A stretch of DNA of 64,000 nt, from contig NZ_OBEN01000001.1 of the NCBI RefSeq assembly GCF_900215655.1, forward strand, positions 372,001-436,000, given 5' to 3'. The translations under genes were made by a program, and so were the position numbers. Under the pieces are notes generated by a model. It made no database searches. It worked only from the letters and a program-made list of their open reading frames with translations, and was not told the origin of the DNA. Origin of the DNA: Hydrogenobacter hydrogenophilus (GTDB lineage Bacteria; Aquificota; Aquificia; Aquificales; Aquificaceae). Position 1 is the stretch's first letter. Each line of letters begins with the position of its first letter. This document shows, one piece after another, positions 35,038 to 46,372 of this stretch.

Positions 35038-38000
35038 AATATGTAGGGTATTTCCTGCTTTTACTTTTGCTAATTTACTTTTCTTTGGTAAAGCCTTACC
35101 TTTTACTAAAGGGTGTGCATGTAGAAACAAAAGGCTTGCATTGGGACATTAAAAAAAGGAGTTTTGTTATTGACAGTTTTTTAATCTACATACCAAAGGT
35201 GCACAACAGTTCTATTTTTGTGTATATAGGATCATTGAATTTAAATCCACAAGAAGTCCGTGTAGGTGAAGTAAGCGTGATTGAGGTAAGCAAAGAGATT
35301 TCAAAAGAGCCTTTTGATTACGATTTTACTAACTTGGTAAAGCTTGCTGAGAGAGTAAACCTTCGTGTTGGGAAGGTTTATGTTTCCATAAACTCCCTTC
35401 CTTATAATGAAAGCGTTACTGTGTTCGTGAAAGATGCAGAGCTAAAAAATGCTGTTTTAAGGTCCTACGGAGGGGCAAAAGCTGTTTATATGGAAGGATC
35501 GCATTATCACGAGCTTTATGTATTTTTGAAAGAGGCTCACGCGAAGGACGGGATTTTCTACATAGATCAAGCTCATGTTTTGAGCTCTTCTTACGCTTTT
35601 AGCCTTAGTGCGCAGTGGAAGGGCAAAAAAGGGTACTTTAACGCTACTGGCTACATAAAAGGCTATGAGGGTAAGGACTTGATACTTCCTGATCTTCAGG
35701 TGTTCGCATCTGGAAATTTAAACTACGTTTCTATCAATACAAACTTTACCGCAAGTGCTCCTTACCTTCTGGTTAAAGGCAGGAGTTTGGGTAAACTCTT
35801 TGGATCAGGTGTCTTCACTCAGACTTTTAAAGAAAGCAAAAAACTCAAAGGTCATTTTACAGCAGGAGAAACCTACGTGAGTTTTAACTACACCATGTAT
35901 CCAGAAAAGATTCTTCAAGTGAGATTTACCAACTTTCCCTTGGACAATAACATGCTAAAAACTCAGATCCCCCTTAGCTCAAATCTGTCAGGTTTTGCAG
36001 TGGTTTACCCAAACAAAAAGAGTCTTTCTCTTAGGGGTTTTTCTGACGACCTTTTTTTTATTGATAGAAACTTTAAGGGTTTCCACATAGACCTCTCCCT
36101 TGATTACAACAAACAGGTAGGCAAGGTAGAGCTTTCCGTTAGCTACCCTACAAGGATAAGCATCTTTGGTTCTTTTGCAGGAAAAGATTTTGATGGAAAC
36201 ATACAAACTTACATGTTTCCTTACTCTTATGGAAGTTTTTCCACTTACTTAAACTATGCAGGAAGCTTAAGGTATGTTAGAGGTTTTTTTTACAGCTCGG
36301 GTGTTGGAAAGCTTATAAGTCCCGTATACAAGAGTACACCTTTAGGGGATTTATCCTTTAACTTGAACTTAGGCGGTAATGACTACCGCATTGAGTTTTT
36401 TTCAAAAGGTTTGAAAGGAGAGGGAGAGGGATCCATCAAGGATAAAAGTTTTACGGGCACCTTATCTTTCAACGGGTACTCTGTAAGTTATGCTGGTGCT
36501 TTTGGAGAGGACATAGAAGGTGAGATGCGGATTAAAGCTTTACCTTCTAACCTTTTAATAACAGGGCATTTGCAAGGAAGTGTAAGAAAAGAAGACTTAA
36601 TTGCTCATGTAAAAGTGCGGTTTGACCTTCTCAAAAGGGACACATGGAATGGTCAGTTTTCTGTTAACTTTGAAGACATAAAGAAAGGTCAGCTTTACAT
36701 ACCCAGCGGAGATATAAAGGGCTATGTGGAAGGAAATTTGCTTAAAGCAGAATACTCTTTCAAGTATGCAAAAGGCACTTTAAAGTATTACTTAGTGGAC
36801 GGATCTTTGAGTTCTTTGGGAAGATTGACCTTTCAGAAGGGAGACTTTTCCTTGATGGGAAATTACCATCTTGCCAAGAGAGCAGACAACTTGGTCTTGG
36901 GTCTGACAGGTCAGGGCACCTACAAAACCTATATTTTTCCTGTCCATCTTAGCTTTGAAAAGTCTCAAGAAGAGCTAAAGGGAGAGCTCAAAGGCTTTTC
37001 TTTGAAGATAGGGCTTTTTAATGTAAGCTTTTCAGATAGTCTTCTAAAGGGTTCAGAAGACAGAGGAATTTTGAAATTGGGAGGACTGTCTGTAAGGGTT
37101 AATTCTGAAAAAATCATAACTTTTCAAAGCTCCGAAGGGCAAGTGGATATAAAGAACAGAAGCGTAGTTATACCCAATATAAACATTGACGGAGCACTCA
37201 GAGGCGTGATAAGTTTATCTTACCAAAAGGGTGAATTAAAAGTATCTTCGCACGGGGATATAGACTTAGACCGAATTTCTGGACTTGTAAAGAGCAGATT
37301 ACTTGCATATGCAAAAGGAAGGCTCAGCTACACCTTTGAGAAAAGCACAGATAGCCTATTGGTAAAGGTTTTTTCCCAAGAAGATGTGGAGCTGCGTTCT
37401 CGTTTTTTAGCCTTACCTTTGAAAGGTCAGATGTATGCTACATATGACAACAAAGTAGGAAAGGGTTTTGCCCACTTTAAGGGTGATGGAGGGGATATAA
37501 AGCTCACCCTTTTTGGTGATGGCAAGTTGCTAAGCGTTGGCTTTAGCACACAGCAGATACCTGTACTATATAGGTCAGAAAACGTGAGATTCAACGGCTT
37601 TACAAGGGCTGAGGGGAACATAACTACCAATTATAGGAGTGTGAACATAAAGGCTAATGTGGACATATGGGGAAATCTTAACATAAAAAAGCTTGAAAGT
37701 AAGGAGCAGGACAAACCCCAAGCCTACAAACTCATTACTTTAGACATAAAGCTTTCTACTCCTGAGCCTTTGAAGGTCCATCTTCCAGAAGGATACTTAT
37801 ACACTTACGCAGAGGGCAACTTAGGAGGAAACCTTTACGAGCCTGATTACCATATAAAACTCAACCTAATGGGTGGCAGCTTAGTGTACTTTAACAAAGA
37901 GTTTAACCTAAGAGAAGGAAGTGTATTATTAAGCCCTAAAGAAAATAGCCTGAATGTCACCCTGCTATCACCAACACCTGATTACAACATTATTATAGAC

Positions 38001-38438
38001 ATAAAAGGAGATATCAACAATCCCAAAGCCTTTGTAAGGTCTGAACCTCCAAGGGATACCAAAGAGGTGCTTACGAGCTTAATACTCGGTGGTGGAGTAG
38101 GTGAAGGCTTATTTTCCCTTTCTTCTGCTTTGATAGCAAGGTTTCCTGAGTTTAGTAAACTTTTAGAGGGTGTAAGGAGTGCAGTAGGAACTGATGTTAA
38201 AATAAACATCTCACCCACTACCAGTTCCACAGGTGAGGCTGCTATAAGCACGAAGGTTTCAAAGGATATTACCAACAGACTGAACATAGAATATCAGCAA
38301 AGTACCATAAAAGACCCAAAAGAAACTTACGGGAGTGCAAATCTGCGGATAACTCCTAACACATCTACAGGAGTAAGGATTTACTCTAACAATGCGCAAG
38401 AATACAAAATAAGGTTCAGAAAGAAGTTTGATTTTTGA
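35034..38438 (+). CDS. tamB: TamB/YdbH-like (AsmA-superfamily) envelope protein
   Basis: 1134 residues. One N-terminal transmembrane anchor (YFLLLLLLIYFSLV) is followed by a very long run of beta strands, as in the groove-forming lipid-transfer proteins. The C-terminal ~250 residues match the TamB domain: a glycine-rich EGNLGGNLYEPDYHIKLNL section, SPTPDYNIIIDIKGDINNPKAFVRSEPPRDTKEVLTSLILGG (in parts), and SKDITNRLNIEYQQS. It would span the periplasm and carry phospholipids or assist outer-membrane assembly. No TamA is adjacent. The 3' end overlaps the convergent phosphatidyltransferase gene by 23 bp. Confidence 0.87.
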   Translation: MKYVGYFLLLLLLIYFSLVKPYLLLKGVHVETKGLHWDIKKRSFVIDSFLIYIPKVHNSSIFVYIGSLNLNPQEVRVGEVSVIEVSKEISKEPFDYDFTNLVKLAERVNLRVGKVYVSINSLPYNESVTVFVKDAELKNAVLRSYGGAKAVYMEGSHYHELYVFLKEAHAKDGIFYIDQAHVLSSSYAFSLSAQWKGKKGYFNATGYIKGYEGKDLILPDLQVFASGNLNYVSINTNFTASAPYLLVKGRSLGKLFGSGVFTQTFKESKKLKGHFTAGETYVSFNYTMYPEKILQVRFTNFPLDNNMLKTQIPLSSNLSGFAVVYPNKKSLSLRGFSDDLFFIDRNFKGFHIDLSLDYNKQVGKVELSVSYPTRISIFGSFAGKDFDGNIQTYMFPYSYGSFSTYLNYAGSLRYVRGFFYSSGVGKLISPVYKSTPLGDLSFNLNLGGNDYRIEFFSKGLKGEGEGSIKDKSFTGTLSFNGYSVSYAGAFGEDIEGEMRIKALPSNLLITGHLQGSVRKEDLIAHVKVRFDLLKRDTWNGQFSVNFEDIKKGQLYIPSGDIKGYVEGNLLKAEYSFKYAKGTLKYYLVDGSLSSLGRLTFQKGDFSLMGNYHLAKRADNLVLGLTGQGTYKTYIFPVHLSFEKSQEELKGELKGFSLKIGLFNVSFSDSLLKGSEDRGILKLGGLSVRVNSEKIITFQSSEGQVDIKNRSVVIPNINIDGALRGVISLSYQKGELKVSSHGDIDLDRISGLVKSRLLAYAKGRLSYTFEKSTDSLLVKVFSQEDVELRSRFLALPLKGQMYATYDNKVGKGFAHFKGDGGDIKLTLFGDGKLLSVGFSTQQIPVLYRSENVRFNGFTRAEGNITTNYRSVNIKANVDIWGNLNIKKLESKEQDKPQAYKLITLDIKLSTPEPLKVHLPEGYLYTYAEGNLGGNLYEPDYHIKLNLMGGSLVYFNKEFNLREGSVLLSPKENSLNVTLLSPTPDYNIIIDIKGDINNPKAFVRSEPPRDTKEVLTSLILGGGVGEGLFSLSSALIARFPEFSKLLEGVRSAVGTDVKINISPTTSSTGEAAISTKVSKDITNRLNIEYQQSTIKDPKETYGSANLRITPNTSTGVRIYSNNAQEYKIRFRKKFDF

Positions 38439-38937
38439 GTGCCTTTATACCTCTAAAACCATAGTCTATCCAAGACAGGAACACAAAAAGAAGACAAACC
38501 TCCGAAAGGAAAAGGTTAAAAGTATTAGACTCGTAAAGTATACACAATAAAACACTCAAAGATAAAGCTAAGGTGGTCATCTTTCCAATAGGGCTTGGAG
38601 AAGGTACGCTTTTGAATCTTAACCAAAGCACTAAAGCACCAAAAATTATGAAAAAGTCCCGAGCAAGCAAGCTAAGGAACACAAAAGGATTTAGTCTTTT
38701 AAGTTCAAAACTGCACAAGTAAAAGGCTGTGAGCAAAAAAACTTTGTCTGCGAGCGGATCTAAGACCTTTCCTACTTTTGTCTCTACATGCCATCTTCTC
38801 GCCAAAAAACCATCCAAGGCGTCAGTCAAAGCTAAGGAAAAGAAAAACAGAGGAAGATATTTGTAGTCTATGTGAAGCATGATAGGTGCAAGCACAAGTC
38901 GCAGTAGGGATATAAGGTTAGGAAGATTACTTATCAT
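38416..38937 (-). CDS. pgsA: CDP-alcohol phosphatidyltransferase (PgsA-like)
   Basis: 173 residues, multi-pass membrane protein with the CDP-alcohol phosphotransferase signature D-G-x2-A-R-x8-G-x3-D-x3-D: DALDGFLARRWHVETKVGKVLDPLADK. The size fits phosphatidylglycerophosphate synthase, which makes the precursor of phosphatidylglycerol. The exact alcohol acceptor is not proven. It overlaps yceD by 4 bp. Confidence 0.88.
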   Translation of the reverse strand: MISNLPNLISLLRLVLAPIMLHIDYKYLPLFFFSLALTDALDGFLARRWHVETKVGKVLDPLADKVFLLTAFYLCSFELKRLNPFVFLSLLARDFFIIFGALVLWLRFKSVPSPSPIGKMTTLALSLSVLLCILYESNTFNLFLSEVCLLFVFLSWIDYGFRGIKALKNQTSF

Positions 38938-39419
38938 TTATAAAGGAGTTTTTTAAGTACAGAAAACCTATGATCCCCTTTTGTCTCTTCCTCTACTGGG
39001 ATACCTCTACACTCAGGGTCGCACAGAGGCTTTATGGGTATACTTAGTATAATCTGCTCTCTTACTAGGTCTACAAGATTAAAGTTCTCCTCATCTTCAA
39101 AAAAAGAGACTTCAAGATCCTTAGGTTTTATTTGGATCACATCCCTCGTAGGGTAAGGTTCAATTTTTATGTTTTCGGAAATGTTCATGTCTTTGTTAAA
39201 CACAGACAGACACCTGCTACATTCAAGGGTTATACTTCCTTCTATATTCATATGCACTCTGTATCCACCCTTTTCTTTTGTGATTTCTACAAACACATCT
39301 ATAGGTTCTATCAGCTCTCCCATATCTGCAGGCAGACGCACCTCCTTAGGAGACAACCTGTAAAAACCTGTAAATTTGCTTCTCCTTTTGAATATCTCTT
39401 TGAGGTTCAATACAACCAT
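38934..39419 (-). CDS. yceD: YceD/DUF177 family protein
   Basis: 161 residues. It has the family pattern with ECSRCLSVF (~75-83) in the middle and DLVREQIILSIPIKPLCDPECRG near the C-terminus, giving two CxxC-type pairs that may bind zinc. YceD affects 23S rRNA accumulation and usually precedes rpmF. Here the next gene is pgsA-like instead. A TATTTT 8 nt before the ATG with no Shine-Dalgarno suggests a leaderless mRNA. Confidence 0.82.
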   Translation of the reverse strand: MVVLNLKEIFKRRSKFTGFYRLSPKEVRLPADMGELIEPIDVFVEITKEKGGYRVHMNIEGSITLECSRCLSVFNKDMNISENIKIEPYPTRDVIQIKPKDLEVSFFEDEENFNLVDLVREQIILSIPIKPLCDPECRGIPVEEETKGDHRFSVLKKLLYK

Positions 39420-39427
39420 AATAGTTT

Positions 39428-39433
39428 AAAATA
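39428..39433 (-). promoter_or_regulatory. -10 box of yceD
   Basis: TATTTT on the minus strand, 8 nt before the ATG at 39419. No obvious -35. Confidence 0.35.
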
Positions 39434-39468
39434 CTTCTGCGGGAGAAAAATTTCAAGGAGGTTCTTTG

Positions 39469-40446
39469 ATGAATGTAGTGGCTATAGGTGGAGGTACTGG
39501 ACTTTCCAGTCTTCTGAGGGGGCTCAAAAAGGAGGTGGGGGAAAGGATAAAAAATCTGTCCGCTATAGTTACCGTTGCAGATAGTGGCGGAAGTACAGGA
39601 AGACTCAGAAAGGCTTACCATCTGCCGGCACCTGGGGACATAAGAAACTGTATAACTGCACTATCAGAAAGCGAGGAAGTTATGCAACAGCTCTTTCAAT
39701 ATAGGTTTAAAGGGGAAGAGTTAGAAGGACACGCTTTTGGAAACTTATTTTTGGTAGCTCTATCTGACATTACAGGTAGCTTTATGACTGCTATAAAGAT
39801 AGCCTCTCAGATCCTAAGAACCAAGGGAGACATTATCCCAGCAACCCTTGATAACATACATCTGTGCGCAGAGTTTTCTGATGGAAAGATAGTGGTAGGT
39901 GAGGAAGAGATAACCAACTACGGTAAAGAGAAAAAAGCGAGAATTAAGAAGATATGGATAGAACCGGAGAATACCCTTACACCCATAGAAGCAATAGGTA
40001 GGATAGAGTCTGCGGACATGATAGTTTTTGGTCCTGGAAGTCTTTATACGAGCATAATACCTAATCTTCTGATAAAAGATATAAGACAGGCTGTTGAAAG
40101 ATCAAACGCTTTAAAAGTTTTTGTAGTCAACGCCATGACACAACCTGGGGAAACGGATGGCTTTACCGCTTATGACCATCTTGCAACTTTTCTGGAACAC
40201 TCTGGCATAAAAAAAGTGGATACGGTCATAGTAAACACCAAGATGCCGTCAAATTCTATACTTAAAAGATATTTAGAAGAAGGACAAGAACCAGTAATTC
40301 CCGATATAGCAAAAATAGCTAAAGAAGGCTTTAATGTTTTTGCAGAGGACCTCATAGGTGATAAAGAGGATTTTGTAAGGCATGACCCAGACAGGTTGGC
40401 GGACCTTCTTATGAGAGTATATTACAACTATGCGCTTCTTTCTTAA
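39469..40446 (+). CDS. yvcK: YvcK/CofD-like family protein (gluconeogenesis factor)
   Basis: 325 residues from the ATG at 39469 after AAGGAGG. A TTG one codon earlier is less likely. Typical motifs are [43 protein letters not shown] and [15 protein letters not shown]. Bacterial YvcK proteins bind UDP-sugars and influence carbon flux and cell-wall synthesis. They are not F420 enzymes despite homology to CofD. The usual partners rapZ (yvcJ) and whiA are absent. It overlaps nadB by 17 bp. Confidence 0.92.
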   Translation: MNVVAIGGGTGLSSLLRGLKKEVGERIKNLSAIVTVADSGGSTGRLRKAYHLPAPGDIRNCITALSESEEVMQQLFQYRFKGEELEGHAFGNLFLVALSDITGSFMTAIKIASQILRTKGDIIPATLDNIHLCAEFSDGKIVVGEEEITNYGKEKKARIKKIWIEPENTLTPIEAIGRIESADMIVFGPGSLYTSIIPNLLIKDIRQAVERSNALKVFVVNAMTQPGETDGFTAYDHLATFLEHSGIKKVDTVIVNTKMPSNSILKRYLEEGQEPVIPDIAKIAKEGFNVFAEDLIGDKEDFVRHDPDRLADLLMRVYYNYALLS

Positions 40447-41935
40447 TTTTGATACATCAAAACTACCTGAGGAGAGCGTAGATGTTTTAGTATGTGGTAG
40501 TGGGATCGCTGGGCTTACTACGGCCATAACCTTGACAGAGCTGGGGATAAAACCTGTTATCCTTACAAGAGGTAGGGGAAACACTTACTACTCTCAAGGT
40601 GGAATAGCGGCTTGTGTGCATCCCCAGGATAGTCCCTTTTTGCATTTTATAGATACTCAAAGAGCGGGCAGAGGTTTATGTGATGAAAAAGCTCTTTCCG
40701 TGCTTGTTGATGAAGGTATTCAGAGAATATGCGATTTAGAAAGGTGGGGGGTAAGTTTTGACGCGGATACAACCGTAGAAGGTGGACATTCCTTTCCGAG
40801 AGTGCTAAAAGTAAGAGACTACACGGGAAGAGCCATATACTCAGCCCTTTACAAAAAAGTGGAAACCTTAGGCATTAGGGTAATTACCGGTGAATTACAA
40901 GAGATCATTGCAGAAGATAAAGTGCAAGGTGTTCTTTATTATCATGATGGTTTGAAATTTTTAAGAGTAAAAGCTTTGGTACTTGCTACTGGAGGAGCAT
41001 CAAGCATGTTCCTTTACACATCAAACCCTGTAAAAGTCAGAGGGGACGCCATAGGTATAGCCATAAGGTGTGGCATAAACATTAAAAACCCAGAGTTCGT
41101 CCAGTTTCATCCTACTGTTGTAGAAGGAACTAACCTGCTTATATCAGAAGCTGTAAGGGGAGAAGGTGCTTTGCTAATAGATGATAAAGGAGAGAGGTTT
41201 ATAAACGAACTTGAACCAAGAGATGTAGTAGCAAGAGCCATATACAAGAAGCTAAAAGAAGGGAGGAAAGTTTTTTTAGATGCCAGACACATGGGGGAAA
41301 AGTTTTACCATAGGTTTCCTACTATAACGGACTTTTTAAAGGAGAGAGGGCTTGATCCAACAAAAGACCTTATCCCTGTAGTTCCCGCAGCGCACTACTT
41401 TATAGGTGGTATAGAGGTAGACCTTTACGGAAGGACATCTATTGCGGGAGTTTATGCAATTGGGGAGTGTGCATGCACAGGAGTTCACGGAGCTAACAGG
41501 TTAGCATCCAATTCGCTACTGGAAGGTGTAGTTTTTGGTTATAGAACCGCCTACAGAATTTACCACGATATGAAATTCCTTTCTTTTAGCAGATCCCACT
41601 TTAGAAGTGAGCGAAAAGTTTCTCAAAGACCTTCCTACCAATTTTTTGACCTCAGAAAACTCATGTGGGACGCCTGCGGTTTAGAAAGGGAAGAGGAGGA
41701 GTTATCCCAAGCTATAAAAACATTAACAGAATGGCTAAAAGGCTATCAAAACTGGGATGATACTATAGAAAACAGAGAGCTTTTTGACATAAGCCTTGTT
41801 GCCCTTTCCACTCTCAAAGGTGCTCTCAGAAGAAGGGAAAGCAGAGGTGTGCATTTTAGAAGAGACTATCCTTACGAGAGGGAAGAGCTAAGAAAGGATA
41901 GCATAATAGGAATTGAAGAATTACTTGAACTCTAA
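40430..41935 (+). CDS. nadB: L-aspartate oxidase
   Basis: 501 residues. The FAD-binding N-terminus ([17 protein letters not shown]), the substrate loop [26 protein letters not shown] and the [12 protein letters not shown] motif are those of NadB rather than succinate dehydrogenase. There is no separate iron-sulfur subunit nearby, and the helical C-terminal domain is present. It oxidises aspartate to iminoaspartate, the first step to quinolinate and NAD. nadE, the last NAD step, is at 47261. In anaerobic or microaerobic organisms fumarate can be the acceptor. Confidence 0.95.
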   Translation: MRFFLNFDTSKLPEESVDVLVCGSGIAGLTTAITLTELGIKPVILTRGRGNTYYSQGGIAACVHPQDSPFLHFIDTQRAGRGLCDEKALSVLVDEGIQRICDLERWGVSFDADTTVEGGHSFPRVLKVRDYTGRAIYSALYKKVETLGIRVITGELQEIIAEDKVQGVLYYHDGLKFLRVKALVLATGGASSMFLYTSNPVKVRGDAIGIAIRCGINIKNPEFVQFHPTVVEGTNLLISEAVRGEGALLIDDKGERFINELEPRDVVARAIYKKLKEGRKVFLDARHMGEKFYHRFPTITDFLKERGLDPTKDLIPVVPAAHYFIGGIEVDLYGRTSIAGVYAIGECACTGVHGANRLASNSLLEGVVFGYRTAYRIYHDMKFLSFSRSHFRSERKVSQRPSYQFFDLRKLMWDACGLEREEEELSQAIKTLTEWLKGYQNWDDTIENRELFDISLVALSTLKGALRRRESRGVHFRRDYPYEREELRKDSIIGIEELLEL

Positions 41936-42211
41936 CTTCTGCACAGGTGATATGTACACAACACAATCATTACTCAACAAACTTTCAAGTTGGGAATGTG
42001 TAAGAGTTAAAACCATCACCTTCCCTTGAATCACTTTTACCTTATACCTCTTTTTTATTTCATCTTGACAGTCTGCATCTTGCAAAAGCACCTTAAAGTC
42101 TCTTTCACCTTGATAGCCCTCCGAGTATAGAACTCTTGCCTTTGGATCAAGCTTTTTAGTCATGCTTGCACACGCAAATAATAAAAGGACAATAACCAAC
42201 AAATACCTCAC
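41921..42211 (-). CDS. small putative lipoprotein
   Basis: 96 residues from a GTG at 42211. The signal [17 protein letters not shown] has a lipobox LFAC. The mature part is ~80 residues with two Cys ([16 protein letters not shown]) and no family I recognise. It shares the palindromic -10 box ATTATAAT with the divergent response-regulator gene, so the two may be linked in control. It overlaps the convergent nadB end by 15 bp. The start is short of support beyond the -10 spacing (7 nt). Confidence 0.6.
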   Translation of the reverse strand: MRYLLVIVLLLFACASMTKKLDPKARVLYSEGYQGERDFKVLLQDADCQDEIKKRYKVKVIQGKVMVLTLTHSQLESLLSNDCVVYISPVQKLEFK

Positions 42212-42218
42212 ATGAGTT

Positions 42219-42226
42219 ATTATAAT
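42219..42226. promoter_or_regulatory. palindromic bidirectional -10 box
   Basis: ATTATAAT reads the same on both strands. It gives TATAAT at 42221-42226 for the plus-strand regulator gene (GTG at 42235, 8 nt away) and at 42219-42224 on minus for the lipoprotein gene (GTG at 42211, 7 nt away). Both genes lack a Shine-Dalgarno. Confidence 0.6.
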
Positions 42227-42234
42227 ATAAAGTT

Positions 42235-42882
42235 GTGAAAGTGCTTCTTGTGGAAGATGACAAACTTCTGGGGGAGTCGCTTAAAGTATACCTTCAAGAG
42301 CATGGAATCCAAGTGGATCACATCTACGATCCAAGGGAAGTTTTTGGATTGCTGGAGTTTTCCATTTACGATGTGATAGTTTTAGATCTTATAATGCCTC
42401 ACATACCAGGGGAAAAGCTTCTAAGGGATCTAAGAACAGTAGATAAGAAAACACCCATACTAGTCCTTACCGCAAAGAGCCGTATAGAGGATAAGGAGAA
42501 CTGTTTTAACGCAGGAGCAGATGACTACATAGTAAAACCTTTTGAACCAAAGGAACTTCTCTTGCGACTGAAGGCTCTCTACAAAAGGAAGGTTGGGAAT
42601 ACCCTTTTGAGAATAGGCTCAGTTGATGTAGATTTTGAGAAGGAAAAAGTGTGGGTAAGCGGTAAACCAATAAACTTATCAAAGAAGGACTGGCTACTTT
42701 TCAAGTTTCTCGTAGAGAATAGGGGTAGGTTTGTATCCTCTGAGGAGATACTTAACTATGTATGGGGAGGACAAGCTGTAGGTGATGAGGTGGTAAGGGC
42801 TCACATAAAAAATCTCAGAAAATTACTGCCAGAAGGTTTTATCATCTCCATGAAGGGAAGGGGATACAAGGTTGAAGCTTGA
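42235..42882 (+). CDS. OmpR/PhoB-family response regulator
   Basis: 215 residues from a GTG. The receiver domain (~1-118) has acidic pair EDD, phospho-acceptor D in VIVLDLIMP (about residue 51), T in VLTAKS and K in VKPF. The C-terminal winged helix (~125-215) has WLLFKFLVENRGRFVSSEEIL and VVRAHIKNLRKLL...GRGYKVE. It is coupled to the kinase gene by an 11-bp overlap. The input and regulon are unknown. The divergent lipoprotein gene is a plausible target. Confidence 0.93.
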   Translation: MKVLLVEDDKLLGESLKVYLQEHGIQVDHIYDPREVFGLLEFSIYDVIVLDLIMPHIPGEKLLRDLRTVDKKTPILVLTAKSRIEDKENCFNAGADDYIVKPFEPKELLLRLKALYKRKVGNTLLRIGSVDVDFEKEKVWVSGKPINLSKKDWLLFKFLVENRGRFVSSEEILNYVWGGQAVGDEVVRAHIKNLRKLLPEGFIISMKGRGYKVEA

Positions 42883-43852
42883 AAACCTTAAATTTTTGTT
42901 TTACTTTGCTCTTACCATCACTGTAGCTCTTGCCATCTTGAACATCCTCCTGTTTTATAAGCTAAAAGGGTTCGTAGAGCTAAGCATTTATCAACAAGCC
43001 TACACTCATTACATGGCTTACCTGCTATCTGAAAGAACATACAGAGGCGATGAGAACTTTTGGGTAGGTGAAAAATACAAAGAAAAAACCTTAAGCTACG
43101 CCTTCAAGGACCCTGCTAACCCTGATGGGTACATATACGTGAGTGTAAAGCCCAATTATGCCATGTCCATTATAGAAGATTTTTTTAAAAGCCTTCTGCT
43201 TATAGAGTTCGGAGTCGTATTTTTCTTCTTGTTGGTGTTTGAGCTTATCATAAGTAAAACCCTTGATAAATTAAAAGAGCAAGAAGAGTGGACTAAAAGC
43301 CTTGTAGCATCAGTGGCACACAAGTTCGGAAACTTTCTTTCTATTCAAAAGGTAAACCTTGCTGTTCTAAAAACTAAGTTGAAAGACCAGAGCGCGCTAA
43401 ATAGGTTAGAGAAGAGTATTTTAAAAGTTGAAAAGGATATGAACCTTATAATTCACTTGCTCCGAGAAGAGAAACACATAAAAAGAGAGTGGATCAGAAT
43501 TGATAAGCTCATACTTGAGATATTAAGAGATTTTCAAGAGGACCTTCAGGAAAAAAAGGTTATATTCAAACCTACAGAAACTTATGTATATGCAGACCAA
43601 GTAGACATGATGGACATACTTTACAACATAATAAGCAATGCCATTAGGTATTCAAAGAGCATCATCCACATAAAAATCTACAGAACCCAGAAAGGAATCT
43701 GTCTTGTATTTAGAAATGACATGGGAGATCCTCAAGCTCATGGACTTGGTGTTGGTACCAAACTTGTAGAAAGCGTGGTTAAAAGACATGGGGGCAAAAT
43801 GCACATACGGATAAAAAAGTCTTATACAGTAGTAATTTACTTCTTAAAATAA
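42872..43852 (+). CDS. membrane sensor histidine kinase with atypical motifs
   Basis: 326 residues from a TTG inside the regulator gene. Two transmembrane segments (~8-28 and ~105-130) flank a ~75-residue external sensor. The phospho-acceptor region reads SVAHKFGNFLS instead of the usual SHELRTPL. The ATPase domain has an N box NIISNAIRYS and a G2-like HGLGVGTKLV, but the G1 segment (DxGxG) and the ATP lid are very short (NDMGDPQAH). It is likely still the partner of the adjacent regulator. Activity may differ from classical kinases. Confidence 0.85.
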   Translation: MKLENLKFLFYFALTITVALAILNILLFYKLKGFVELSIYQQAYTHYMAYLLSERTYRGDENFWVGEKYKEKTLSYAFKDPANPDGYIYVSVKPNYAMSIIEDFFKSLLLIEFGVVFFFLLVFELIISKTLDKLKEQEEWTKSLVASVAHKFGNFLSIQKVNLAVLKTKLKDQSALNRLEKSILKVEKDMNLIIHLLREEKHIKREWIRIDKLILEILRDFQEDLQEKKVIFKPTETYVYADQVDMMDILYNIISNAIRYSKSIIHIKIYRTQKGICLVFRNDMGDPQAHGLGVGTKLVESVVKRHGGKMHIRIKKSYTVVIYFLK

Positions 43853-43864
43853 GGTCAGCCAATC

Positions 43865-45444
<1,580 letters not shown>

Positions 45445-45458
45445 AGTTCTTACCTCCG

Positions 45459-46289
45459 TTATTCTACTTCTTCCGCACCCTTATCTATGTATTCGTACTT
45501 TTCGGACATTTCCATGGCTTTTTCAAAGAGTGCTTTTTCTTCTTCCTCTATGGTGATAACTCTTCTTCTTACCGCTTCTGTGGGTACTTCCTCTCCAAGT
45601 CTTTCTCTCCTTTGTTTTCCTTCAATAACAGCATCCGCTATCTTGGAAGTAAGAAGCTTTATAGATTTTATGGCATCATCGTTGCCCGGCACTGGATAGT
45701 CTATCACATCAGGATCGCAGTTGGAGTCTGCTATGGCTACTACTGTAATGCCCAGTTTTTTGGCTTCTTGCAAGGCTATGTGTTCCCTTACTGTATCAAC
45801 TATCCAAATGATGTCTGGAATTCTTTCCATATTTAGGATGCCACCGTATAGTTTGCGTAAACGCTCCATCTTTCTCTTCATTACGCGAACTTCCTTTTTG
45901 GGCAAAACATCAAAAACCCCTTCCGCTTCCATCCTTTCAAGAGTTTTCAGTTTTAGAATACTTTTCTTGACTGTCCTGAAGTTAGTAAGAAGTCCACCTA
46001 CCCACCTTTCGTTTACATAAGGTACTCCCGCTCTTTCTGCCTCCTCTTTTATAACGTCCTTTGCCTGTTTTTTTGTGCCCAAAAACAGGATCTCTGCACC
46101 TTCTGCTACTCTGTCCGCAACAAAGTTATAAGCTTGTTCCAGATAGACTACCGTCTTGTTAAGGTCAATTATGTGTATTCCGTTCCTGACACCGTAAAGA
46201 AAAGGTGCCATCTTGGGATTCCACCTACCTTTGGAATGTCCAAAGTGTACTCCTGCCTCAAGCAGGTCTCTCATAGAAATCACTGCCAT
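45459..46289 (-). CDS. rpsB: ribosomal protein S2
   Basis: 276 residues with [19 protein letters not shown] (S2 signature), [26 protein letters not shown] and [14 protein letters not shown]-like [20 protein letters not shown] (in parts). The acidic tail (~245-276) is longer than average. AAGGAGG precedes the ATG. The 5' leader contains a structured element (46296-46366), which may mediate autoregulation by S2 and cover tsf as well. Confidence 0.96.
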   Translation of the reverse strand: MAVISMRDLLEAGVHFGHSKGRWNPKMAPFLYGVRNGIHIIDLNKTVVYLEQAYNFVADRVAEGAEILFLGTKKQAKDVIKEEAERAGVPYVNERWVGGLLTNFRTVKKSILKLKTLERMEAEGVFDVLPKKEVRVMKRKMERLRKLYGGILNMERIPDIIWIVDTVREHIALQEAKKLGITVVAIADSNCDPDVIDYPVPGNDDAIKSIKLLTSKIADAVIEGKQRRERLGEEVPTEAVRRRVITIEEEEKALFEKAMEMSEKYEYIDKGAEEVE

Positions 46290-46295
46290 ACTATA

Positions 46296-46366
46296 ACCTC
46301 CTTGGGTTTTGCCACCCTTTTCCGTACCCTTTCGGGCAACCCAAATGGAAAAGGTGCGGTCTTATC
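46296..46366 (-). promoter_or_regulatory. rpsB leader RNA, hairpin with possible pseudoknot
   Basis: Read on the minus strand: CACCTTTTCC (46356-46347) pairs with GGAAAAGGGTG (46323-46313, one bulged G). Inside is a GCCC-GAAA-GGGT hairpin (46337-46327) with a GNRA loop. UUGGGUU (46344-46338), in the outer loop, can pair with AACCCAA (46308-46302), which directly precedes the Shine-Dalgarno AAGGAGG. This would form a pseudoknot next to the ribosome site. Autoregulation by S2 is known in other bacteria. The link here is inference. Confidence 0.65.
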
Positions 46367-46372
46367 CTAAGT

